A stretch of 35,460 bases of DNA, taken from NCBI GenBank assembly GCA_017305055.1, contig JAFKMZ010000069.1, positions 1 to 35,460 of the forward strand, given 5' to 3'. The notes beneath the pieces are model-generated. The model had not been told where the DNA came from, searched no databases, and saw only the letters and a program-made list of their open reading frames with translations. Numbering within the stretch: position 1 is the first letter of the stretch; the number at the start of each line of letters is the position of its first letter. Made by a program: the position numbers and the translations under genes. Positions 16,874 to 24,397 of this stretch are shown one piece after another. The stretch comes from Lysobacterales bacterium (GTDB lineage Bacteria; Pseudomonadota; Gammaproteobacteria; Xanthomonadales; Rhodanobacteraceae).

Positions 16874-18889
16874 TCAGTAGCTCACGCTGTTGCGCATGTT
16901 GAGGCGCAGTTCGCTCACCGCACGGCGGGCCTGATCGATGGCGTCGGGTGTCGAATCGCGGGCCGCAGCATCGCAATTGGCGATGGTGACGTTGCCAAAG
17001 GGAAGACGCGCCCGTTCGTGAGGGGGTTGCTCGCCCCGGTCGAGGAATTCGTCAAAGACCGACGAGTACATATAGGAATAACCGTGTCCCCACCGGTTGA
17101 GGGTGATGCCGGCGATATCGCGATCAGCGTCGAACCCGTACGGACCAAGCATGCGCGTGAGCTGGTCGCGCAGCTTGGACTCATAGGTCGCAAAGTCGGT
17201 GGCGTACATCTCCGCGCGGGCAGCGCGGTACTGGTCCTTGACCGACAGGCCCGGCGTCTCAAAGACGCGCAGCATGGTCAGCACCGTCGGTTCGTCGGGC
17301 GAGGTCGAACGCTTGTAGCCGCCGATATCGACCGGGCATTCGAGCAGGATCTGCGAGTAATAGCCGTTGGGCGCATTGATGAAGCAGGCGCCAGCCTTCT
17401 TGAAGGCACGCCAGTTGCGCAGCCAGACGTTCACCCACAGGTTCACCGCGTGCACCTGGTAGCGCAGCGCTTCCTTCTGCCAATCAGGCAGTTCGGGGCA
17501 GATGTAGGGAATGACATGGTGCCAGCAGGCCAGCACGCAATGCCGCGCGCGGACCCGGTACAGCTTGCCGTCGCGGGAATAGATGACTTCCACCCCACCC
17601 GGCTTGTTGGCAACGTGGACCGCCGTGCTGCTCAGCCGGATCCGGTTCTGGTTGCCGGCCAGGTCCAGGCGGGCATAGTCGGCCCGCTGCAGCATCGAGT
17701 CGGCGAGCGTCTTTCCGGGCAAGGCCTCGGGAATGAGCTGGCGGACGATCAGGCGGGCGATGGTCGCGTTGCCATCGGGGAAGTGGTATTTCGGCAGGGG
17801 TTTGCGTGTTGCTGGTGACGGCTGGTTCGGGATGGTGCGCAGCGGATACTCCGGCCCCAGATCCATGCCGATGAAACCGGGCATCCCCCGCCGCATGGCG
17901 GCAATCGCCGACATGCCTGAGAGGCCGCGGGCACTACCGAACGTGCGGTCGCGCAGGTAGCTGACCACCATCGGGTCGACCTTGGCGACCTTCAGCAGAT
18001 AGTCGCGGTAAGTCATCTTGCGCAGCCTCGCCACGCGCTCGGCTGGCGTCATGCCTGGCAGGAAGTCCGCCTTGGCCGTGTACAGCCGATAGACGTCCTT
18101 GCGTGCCTGCTCGTTCATTGGCGCACGGGCGAGAAAGTCAGCCCAGCGCTTGGCCTGGTCCGGCGGCACGTTCGGATCGTGCAGGGCAATGAACTCGATC
18201 CACGGCGCCGGGTCATCCATCAGCAGATCCTGACCAAACGTGGCCTGGTCGTAATAGACCCGCTGTCCCATGCCAAGGCGCTGGTAGAAATAGGTGTCCT
18301 GGTTCTCGCGATTGAGCTGGGCTATGTCCTCGATGCCGATCGACTGCATGAAGCTGCGTGCGTTCTCGCTGCCTGGAGAGATGTCGAACGTGCCCGCGTT
18401 GGATATGACGGTACGGTTGCCAAAGTCGAACTCGTTGCGCTTGGCGTGGCCGCCGAAATCATCGTGATTGTCGAGAACAAGGGTACGTGCCTTGCCACCA
18501 CTGTCACGGACGTAGAACAGTGCGGCGGACAGGCCGCTGATGCCGCCCCCCACGACGATCAGGTCGTACTGCTCGCCCGTGTCCTCGATCGGCTCCTTGT
18601 CGATGTGCAGCGTATGGTCACGCATGGCGTGGCCGGCCACATAGGCCGGAAAGCTGCTGCCACGCATGCCGGTAAGGACCGGTGGATACGTGCCCTGGGT
18701 CGCCGCCGTCGCCGCGGCTCCCGCGCCCCTGGTTGCAGCTGGGGCCGACATCCCGGCAGCGGATGCCAGCACCCCCGGCGCGAGCCCGGAGGCCGCCAGC
18801 GCCACCGAGCCCTTGAGCACGCCGTTGATGAAGTCACGACGCTCGATGTTGTCGACGACGCCCAGCCGTTCGTCGTTCTTCTTGCTCAT
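16874..18889 (-). CDS. Twin-arginine FAD-dependent oxidoreductase, spermidine-dehydrogenase-like
   Basis: A 671-residue flavoprotein. The N-terminus has a Tat-type signal, ERRDFINGVLKGSVALAASG (twin Arg 17-18), so export to the periplasm is likely. An Ala-rich linker and PPVLTGMRGSSFPAYVAGHA follow, then a Rossmann FAD site with VVGGGISGLSAALF near residues 112-125, and LVLDNHDDFGGHAKRNEFDFG. The MRGS-F--AHA-RD block and the NHDDFGGHAKRNEF motif recall the spermidine dehydrogenase (SpdH) group of the amine-oxidase superfamily. The substrate here is unknown. Its place between a TonB-dependent receptor and a sugar symporter suggests a sugar or amino-sugar compound rather than a polyamine; that is inference. 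Confidence 0.82.
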   Translation of the reverse strand: MSKKNDERLGVVDNIERRDFINGVLKGSVALAASGLAPGVLASAAGMSAPAATRGAGAAATAATQGTYPPVLTGMRGSSFPAYVAGHAMRDHTLHIDKEPIEDTGEQYDLIVVGGGISGLSAALFYVRDSGGKARTLVLDNHDDFGGHAKRNEFDFGNRTVISNAGTFDISPGSENARSFMQSIGIEDIAQLNRENQDTYFYQRLGMGQRVYYDQATFGQDLLMDDPAPWIEFIALHDPNVPPDQAKRWADFLARAPMNEQARKDVYRLYTAKADFLPGMTPAERVARLRKMTYRDYLLKVAKVDPMVVSYLRDRTFGSARGLSGMSAIAAMRRGMPGFIGMDLGPEYPLRTIPNQPSPATRKPLPKYHFPDGNATIARLIVRQLIPEALPGKTLADSMLQRADYARLDLAGNQNRIRLSSTAVHVANKPGGVEVIYSRDGKLYRVRARHCVLACWHHVIPYICPELPDWQKEALRYQVHAVNLWVNVWLRNWRAFKKAGACFINAPNGYYSQILLECPVDIGGYKRSTSPDEPTVLTMLRVFETPGLSVKDQYRAARAEMYATDFATYESKLRDQLTRMLGPYGFDADRDIAGITLNRWGHGYSYMYSSVFDEFLDRGEQPPHERARLPFGNVTIANCDAAARDSTPDAIDQARRAVSELRLNMRNSVSY

Positions 18890-18904
18890 GCTGCCACCAC
18901 GAAA

Positions 18905-21445
18905 TCAGAAGTGATAATCGAGACGAACGAAATAGTAGCCACCCATGGCATTGATGGAGTCGCCGGAGTCGTACATCCAGGCATAGGTGGCCCGGTTGCT
19001 CGCGCTCATCGCCTGGGCCGGCAACTTGCTCGGCTTTTCGTTGAAGACGTTGTCCACCCCGGCGGTCAGGCCCAAGCCATTTGCAAAGTCATAACCACCG
19101 TAAAGCGATGTGATCAACTTTGGGCTGATCGAGTACTTGTAGTTGTTGGCCAGACGCTTGACCGGACCGTAATGGGTAAGATTCACGCCCACATTGAATC
19201 CACGCAACTTCCAGTCGAGGCCTGCGATCTGCGTGTAACGCGGCGACCGGTAACGCATGTTGTAGATGGTCGATTGGTTGAGCAGTGCCACATACGGCAG
19301 GTCCGCCAGCAGAGGTGAAATTCCTTCCTCGCGGGTGACCTGGGTGCGCACCGTATTGAGTGCGTAGTTCCAGGTCCAGACCCCGACGTCAGTGGAAAAG
19401 CTGCCATCCGCGGTGAACTCCACTCCGCGGGTGCGCGTGGCACCCACCGTGCGCAAGTAGCTCACGAACAGGCCCTTGCTCGGAGTGATCACGTAACCCG
19501 CAGGAGCCAGCAGCCCGTCAATGACGCCCATCTGGTGTGCATTCAGCACGTTGCCGTAGTAGTCGACAACCCGGTTCGGATCCGTGGCGTCATAGCCCAC
19601 GTAGGTCGACATGCCCAACTGGTCGCGGACATCGATCTGGTAGGCGTCCACGGCGAGGTGCACGCTGTCGACCGGGGAATAGGTAAAGCCCAGACTGTAG
19701 TTCTTCGACTTCTCCGGCTTGAGGGGGACCGCACCCAATGCCGTGGCCACCGGGGACGATACGCGTGCATTGATCCAGCGCTGGGTCGGTGTATCCGAAG
19801 TGAGCTGGAAATTTTGCGCGGCCAGTGACGGGGCGTGAAAGCCGTTGCTGACGGTGCCGCGTATGCCGAAGCGCGGGGTGAAATCGAAGCGGGTGGAAAG
19901 CCGCCCAGTGGACACGTTGCCGAAGTCGGAGTGATCCTCGAAGCGCCCGGCAATATCCAGATACCAGCGCTTCGTGACATTCGTCGCCGCGCCCAGGTAG
20001 GCAGCCGTGCTGTGCCTGGTGCCGTGAACGGCGTCGGCCGCCGGATAGCCGGTGTAGGCGGTGATCCCCTTCCCGGTCCAAGACGCCAACTCACCCGCGC
20101 CACGGGTGTAGCCCTCCTGCTGGTACTCCACCCCGGCGCTCAGCCCCAATGGCTCTGCGAATGCCGGGACATCGAAGCTGCGATGCAGGTCCACGTTGCC
20201 TACGTTCTGGGTGTAGGCCAGCTTTCCCGAATACACGTCGGTCGGGCCGCCAGGATAATCGTAGGAATAGTTGGCCGAATGCTGCGTGTAGACCTTGTAA
20301 TCGTCGCTGTTGCGCGTGAAGCTGACATCCCAGTCCCACTCCGCCACCGTGCCTTTCAGGCCCAGCACACCGGTGTAATCCTGCTCCTTGCCGACCGCGC
20401 GTGGCGTGAATCCGTTTGGATAAATGCTCTGGTACAGGCCCAGGTTGCTTTGCCACGTGGTATACGGCGTTCGGGTGGCTTGGCGCGTACTCATGCGGCG
20501 ATCACTGAAGGTCGCAAATGAATACAGGGTCATCGCACTCGTGAGGTCATATTCGAGGTTATAGGCACCCGACTTCAAGGTGTACGCTGGCGTGCTGTAC
20601 GAATAGTCCTTGACCTCGTTGCGCTTGCTTTCATCCGGATTGGCGGTTGTCCCGGGGCACAGGCTGTTGTAGGTACAAAGCTTGGTCAGGCCGCCACCGG
20701 CTGCAATGGCCGGATACACCAGGTAGGTGTCGCGATAGGGGCGGTTGCGGGACGCTTCCTGCTGGTCCGTATAGCCGAGTGTGGCGTTGAAGAACCCGCC
20801 TTCACCTAGCGGCAGGCCGAAGTTCACCCCGTATTTGCCCCGCGTGCCGCCGCCGTCAAAACTGCTGCCACCCTCGACCGAGGCAACGCCGCCGCTGGTG
20901 TTCGACTTGAGGATGATGTTGATCACGCCAGCGACCGCATCCGAGCCATAGATCGCCGAGGCACCATCACGCAGCACTTCGATATGGTCGACGGCCGCCA
21001 TCGGGATCAAGGCAAGGTCGGTGTAGTTCTGTCCGGGAAAGCTGGTGTCACTGGTATAGGCGCTGACATTGCGACGCTTGCCGTTGACCAGGACCAGGGT
21101 GTACCCGGGCGACAGGTTGCGCAGCATCGCACCGCGAACCTGACCGTCCAGGCCGCTGCCATAGGTCTGCAGGCTCAGCGACGGAAGCTTGGTCAGCAAC
21201 GCCTGCACCAGGTCACCCTTGCCGGTGGCCACCAGATCATCCGCGCTGACCACGTCAATCGGGGCGGGGCTGTTCTCCACCGTGCGGATGCTGCTCCGCG
21301 AGCCGGTAACCACGACCGTGTTCAGGTTCTGGGCCTGCACATCCTGCTGCGCAAAAACGTCCACCGGAACCGTCGACGCGGCCAAGGCAACGGCAATGGC
21401 GGCAAACAACGAGTGGTGGGCGCGCGTACGTGATGCCTCTTTCAT
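18905..21445 (-). CDS. TonB-dependent outer-membrane receptor
   Basis: An 846-residue outer-membrane transporter for TonB-driven uptake. The signal peptide spans about 1-32 (LFAAIAVALAASTVPVDVFA). NLNTVVVTGSRSSIRTVENS resembles a TonB-box region. The plug domain has PGYTLVLVNGKRRNVSAYTS and MAAVDHIEVLRDGASAIYGS. The beta-barrel ends in YYFVRLDYHF with a terminal aromatic. The start is the ATG at 21445 with AGGGAGA upstream. It heads the sugar operon, 15 bp before the flavoenzyme gene, and two LacI-type palindromes lie 40 and 143 bp upstream. Substrate identity is not evident; the neighbours suggest a carbohydrate. Confidence 0.95.
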   Translation of the reverse strand: MKEASRTRAHHSLFAAIAVALAASTVPVDVFAQQDVQAQNLNTVVVTGSRSSIRTVENSPAPIDVVSADDLVATGKGDLVQALLTKLPSLSLQTYGSGLDGQVRGAMLRNLSPGYTLVLVNGKRRNVSAYTSDTSFPGQNYTDLALIPMAAVDHIEVLRDGASAIYGSDAVAGVINIILKSNTSGGVASVEGGSSFDGGGTRGKYGVNFGLPLGEGGFFNATLGYTDQQEASRNRPYRDTYLVYPAIAAGGGLTKLCTYNSLCPGTTANPDESKRNEVKDYSYSTPAYTLKSGAYNLEYDLTSAMTLYSFATFSDRRMSTRQATRTPYTTWQSNLGLYQSIYPNGFTPRAVGKEQDYTGVLGLKGTVAEWDWDVSFTRNSDDYKVYTQHSANYSYDYPGGPTDVYSGKLAYTQNVGNVDLHRSFDVPAFAEPLGLSAGVEYQQEGYTRGAGELASWTGKGITAYTGYPAADAVHGTRHSTAAYLGAATNVTKRWYLDIAGRFEDHSDFGNVSTGRLSTRFDFTPRFGIRGTVSNGFHAPSLAAQNFQLTSDTPTQRWINARVSSPVATALGAVPLKPEKSKNYSLGFTYSPVDSVHLAVDAYQIDVRDQLGMSTYVGYDATDPNRVVDYYGNVLNAHQMGVIDGLLAPAGYVITPSKGLFVSYLRTVGATRTRGVEFTADGSFSTDVGVWTWNYALNTVRTQVTREEGISPLLADLPYVALLNQSTIYNMRYRSPRYTQIAGLDWKLRGFNVGVNLTHYGPVKRLANNYKYSISPKLITSLYGGYDFANGLGLTAGVDNVFNEKPSKLPAQAMSASNRATYAWMYDSGDSINAMGGYYFVRLDYHF

Positions 21446-21484
21446 TTCGGTCTCCCTCTGACCACGAATGGTGGGCGATTCGGT

Positions 21485-21498
21485 TTGGATCGATCCAA
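21485..21498. promoter_or_regulatory. LacI-family operator O1 upstream of the receptor operon
   Basis: The perfect 14-bp palindrome TTGGATCGATCCAA lies 40 bp before the receptor start codon. Its central CG step is typical of LacI-family sites. Identical copies lie at 21589-21602 and 22768-22781. Confidence 0.85.
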
Positions 21499-21587
21499 TT
21501 CCCATTGCAAAAAAAAACCCAGCTCACCCAGCATCCACGCGCCTGATACGGTATGGACGAGGTCGCTTCCTGCGCCGAGCCTTATGT

Positions 21588-21603
21588 TTTGGATCGATCC
21601 AAA
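21588..21603. promoter_or_regulatory. LacI-family operator O2 upstream of the receptor operon
   Basis: The 16-bp perfect palindrome TTTGGATCGATCCAAA. Its centre is 104 bp from O1, close to ten helical turns, which would allow a repression loop. It lies in the gap between the regulator gene and the receptor gene. Confidence 0.85.
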
Positions 21604-21676
21604 TTCCCGTTGTCTTTTTAGCATGAGTCTTCTGCAAACCACACGCTGCGCCGCAACATCATGGCGACCCAGCGCG

Positions 21677-22762
21677 TCAGCCTGGTGGTGATGCGGCCAT
21701 CTCGGCGGGAGCGGCCACAAGGGGCGAAGTGCTCTCGCGTTCAATCAGCTGCACGTCGACGATCACCGAGCGGCGTTCCATCTGCAACGGATCGCTGACC
21801 CGTTGCAGCAGCAGTTCCGCGGCCTGGCGGCCACGTGCACGCGGGTCGGCGTTCATGGTCGACAGCGGCGGAATGCCAACTGCCGCCTCAGGGATGTCGT
21901 CGAAACCAATCACGGCAAAATCATTGCCGGGATGACGACCCAACTGGGTCAGGCCAAGCATCAGCCCCAACGCCACGGCATCGTTGTAACAGACGGCCGC
22001 CGTCGCTGCAGGCTCGAGGGCCAGGAGCGCGTCCGCCTGCGCGCGGGCGTCGAGCCGGGTTGGCGTTGTCTCGATCAGCCACTCCGCTTTCACCTCGATG
22101 CCGGACGCACGCAGCGCATCCTGGTAGCCGGCCCGACGCTCCCGGCACGAACTGGAATCCGCGTGGCCGCCGTAGAAGGCGATGTGCCGATGGCCGATGG
22201 ACAACAGGTATTCAGTCGCGGCCCGCACGCCAGCGCGATTGCCCAGGCCCAGGAAGTCATAGCTGAAGCCGGACGGCTGGGTTTCCACCAGTTGGCGATT
22301 GAACACCAGCAGCGGCGTTTCCTTGCCGATCACCAGCTCGATTTCATCGACACTGCTGGTCTCGGCGGGCGAGAGGATAATCCCAACCGGGTTGTGCTCC
22401 ATCAACGACCCGAGCACCTGGCGTTGCTTCGTGCGCGATTCGTTGCTGCTGCCGAGCAAGGTAACGTAGCCCTTGGCGCCCAGAACCTCGTCCACGCCAG
22501 CCGCAAAATCGGCAAAGAACGGGTTGGACAGATCGTTGATGACCAAGGCCACTGCCGTGGACACCCGCTGGCGCAAGGTGGCTGCCGCGCGGTTGTAGAC
22601 ATAGCCCTGACGACGCATTTCCGCTTCGACCTGCTGACGCGTGTTGGCATGCACCAACGGACTGCCGCGGAGCACCAGGGAGACCGTCGAACGCGACACG
22701 CCGCACGCCCGGGCAATGTCGTTGAGGGTAATTCGATGCGGGCGATTCAAGTGGGTTCCCAA
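21677..22762 (-). CDS. LacI-family transcriptional regulator
   Basis: A 361-residue repressor-type protein. The N-terminal helix-turn-helix is ITLNDIARACGVSRSTVSLVL, followed by a hinge helix and a periplasmic-binding-protein-like ligand domain (VALVINDLSNPFFADFAAG, GFDDIPEAAVGIPPLSTM). The frame opens at TTG 22762, without a good ribosome site. A second TTG at 22750 has GGGA about 6 nt upstream and may be the true start (357 residues). A palindrome identical to those before the receptor operon lies 5 bp upstream of the first TTG, so the protein probably represses itself and the downstream operon. The effector is likely a sugar from the pathway. Confidence 0.93.
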   Translation of the reverse strand: MGTHLNRPHRITLNDIARACGVSRSTVSLVLRGSPLVHANTRQQVEAEMRRQGYVYNRAAATLRQRVSTAVALVINDLSNPFFADFAAGVDEVLGAKGYVTLLGSSNESRTKQRQVLGSLMEHNPVGIILSPAETSSVDEIELVIGKETPLLVFNRQLVETQPSGFSYDFLGLGNRAGVRAATEYLLSIGHRHIAFYGGHADSSSCRERRAGYQDALRASGIEVKAEWLIETTPTRLDARAQADALLALEPAATAAVCYNDAVALGLMLGLTQLGRHPGNDFAVIGFDDIPEAAVGIPPLSTMNADPRARGRQAAELLLQRVSDPLQMERRSVIVDVQLIERESTSPLVAAPAEMAASPPG

Positions 22763-22767
22763 TTGGC

Positions 22768-22781
22768 TTGGATCGATCCAA
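22768..22781. promoter_or_regulatory. LacI-family operator O3 at the regulator gene
   Basis: TTGGATCGATCCAA, identical to O1. It lies just before the lacI-type start and 97 bp upstream of the divergent short-chain dehydrogenase gene. Autoregulation is the likely role; an effect on the divergent gene is possible. Confidence 0.83.
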
Positions 22782-22878
22782 CGCAGCTATCGTGTGATAA
22801 GACCGCAAGGACTGCAAGCTGCACCAGCGCCAGCTCCGCTAAGATGACGGGCTTCAGGCGATTCTCAAGGACAGCTGC

Positions 22879-23646
22879 ATGCAACTCGATCAGGTCAAGG
22901 CCATCATCACCGGCGGCGCCTCCGGACTTGGCCACGCCGTGGCGCAGCACCTGGTGGCCCACGGCGGCCAGGTCGCGCTGTTCGACGTCAATGGGGAAAA
23001 GGGCGCGGCGGCCGCCAGCGCCCTGGGCGACGCCGCCCGCTTCTACCGCACCGACGTCACCTCCGAGGAGAACGTCGCCACCAACGCCGCCGCCGCGCAC
23101 GCGGCCATGGGTGGCTTGAACGTGGTGATGAACTGTGCCGGCATCCTCGGCGCCGGCCGCGTCCTCGGCAAGCAGGGCGCGATGCCATTGACCACCTTCG
23201 CGGGCACCATCGGGGTCAACCTGATTGGCAGCTTCAACGTCGCCAAGGCCGGTGCCGCGCTGATGCAGGCAAACGAACCGGGCGAGGACGGCGAGCGCGG
23301 GGTCATCGTCAACACCGCCAGCGTCGCCGCCTACGAGGGCCAGATCGGCCAGGCTGCGTATTCCGCATCCAAGGGCGGCGTGGTCGGCATGACCCTGCCC
23401 ATGGCGCGCGAGCTGGCCCGCTTCGGCATCCGCGTGCTGACCATCGCCCCAGGCATCTTCTGGACACCGATGGTCGACGGCATGACCCCGGAACTGCAGG
23501 CTTCCCTCGGCGCCTCCATCCCCTTCCCTTCCCGCCTCGGCAAGCCGGAGGAGTTTGCCGCCACCGTGGCCTTCATCCTCGGCAACCGCTATCTCAACGG
23601 CGAAACCATCCGCCTGGACGGCGCGGTACGCCTGCAACCGAAGTAA
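22879..23646 (+). CDS. Short-chain dehydrogenase, probable 3-hydroxy-2-methylbutyryl-CoA / 3-hydroxyacyl-CoA dehydrogenase
   Basis: A 255-residue classical SDR. The cofactor motif TGGASGLG is at 11-18, the structural motif NCAG near 85-88, and the catalytic residues are S148, Y161 and K165 (YSASK). The N-terminal pattern, the long insertion with LGKQGAMPL, and the C-terminus resemble the HSD17B10 / type II 3-hydroxyacyl-CoA dehydrogenase group, which acts in isoleucine and fatty-acid degradation. AAGGACAGCTGC precedes the ATG. It is divergent from the LacI-type gene, and efpL follows after 61 bp. Confidence 0.88.
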   Translation: MQLDQVKAIITGGASGLGHAVAQHLVAHGGQVALFDVNGEKGAAAASALGDAARFYRTDVTSEENVATNAAAAHAAMGGLNVVMNCAGILGAGRVLGKQGAMPLTTFAGTIGVNLIGSFNVAKAGAALMQANEPGEDGERGVIVNTASVAAYEGQIGQAAYSASKGGVVGMTLPMARELARFGIRVLTIAPGIFWTPMVDGMTPELQASLGASIPFPSRLGKPEEFAATVAFILGNRYLNGETIRLDGAVRLQPK

Positions 23647-23707
23647 GTCCGTCACCGGCCGCACCTGGCCGTGTTCGCAGCCCAGCCACCTTCCCAAGAC
23701 CCGAACC

Positions 23708-24271
23708 ATGAAAGCCGCCGAGACCAAAAAAGGCCACGTCATCGAGCACGAAGGCACCGTGTACCAGGTGCACAACATCGAACGCAGCTCGCCGACCGCA
23801 CGTGGCGGCAACGTCACCTTCCGCTTTACCCTGTATTCCATCCCCGGCGGGCGCAAGTTCGACCTCAGCCTGCGCGCCGATGACGACCTCAAGGAAATGG
23901 AACTGTTGCGCCGTGCCGCCGATTTCTCCTACAAGGACGGCGACGCGTTCGTGTTCATGGACAGCGAGGACTACACCCAGTACGTGCTCACTCCCGAGCT
24001 GGTGGGCGACAACGCCGGCTACATCGTCGAGGGCGTCGAAGGCTATTACGTGCAGCTGATCGACGACGCCCCGGTGGCCTTGCAGGTGCCCAGCAGCGTC
24101 CTGCTGCGTGTGGTCGAGACCGCCCCGGCGCTCAAGGGCTCCAGCGCCACCAAGCGCAACAAGCCGGCGCGGCTCGAGACCGGCATCGAAGTCGCGGTGC
24201 CCGAGTACATCGGCGTCGACGAGCAGGTGTGGGTGAGCACGCTCACTGGCGAGTTTGCCGGGCGCGCCTGA
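23708..24271 (+). CDS. efpL: Elongation factor P-like protein EfpL (YeiP)
   Basis: A 187-residue EF-P paralogue with the three-domain EF-P architecture. The tip of domain I reads [12 protein letters not shown], with an arginine (about R32) where EF-P has its modified lysine; this marks the EfpL/YeiP subgroup. [20 protein letters not shown] and [18 protein letters not shown] are conserved family blocks. EfpL relieves ribosome stalling at proline-containing motifs and works without the usual EF-P modification. The start is the ATG at 23708, since upstream codons in this frame are shadow sequence over the preceding gene. Confidence 0.93.
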   Translation: MKAAETKKGHVIEHEGTVYQVHNIERSSPTARGGNVTFRFTLYSIPGGRKFDLSLRADDDLKEMELLRRAADFSYKDGDAFVFMDSEDYTQYVLTPELVGDNAGYIVEGVEGYYVQLIDDAPVALQVPSSVLLRVVETAPALKGSSATKRNKPARLETGIEVAVPEYIGVDEQVWVSTLTGEFAGRA

Positions 24272-24397
24272 GCCCGCCGGCGACATGCCAACGCGCATCA
24301 CCTGGCCACGCGCATGGCAGGCGCACCGGCCATGGTCCAGAATGGGCGATGCCAGAAAAGGCGCGCAACCTCCGGCGCGAACACCTGTCCATGAGTC

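Noticed and set aside
18905-21445. Siderophore receptor
   Set aside because: No iron-uptake genes or Fur-like box are nearby; the operon and LacI operators point to carbohydrate.
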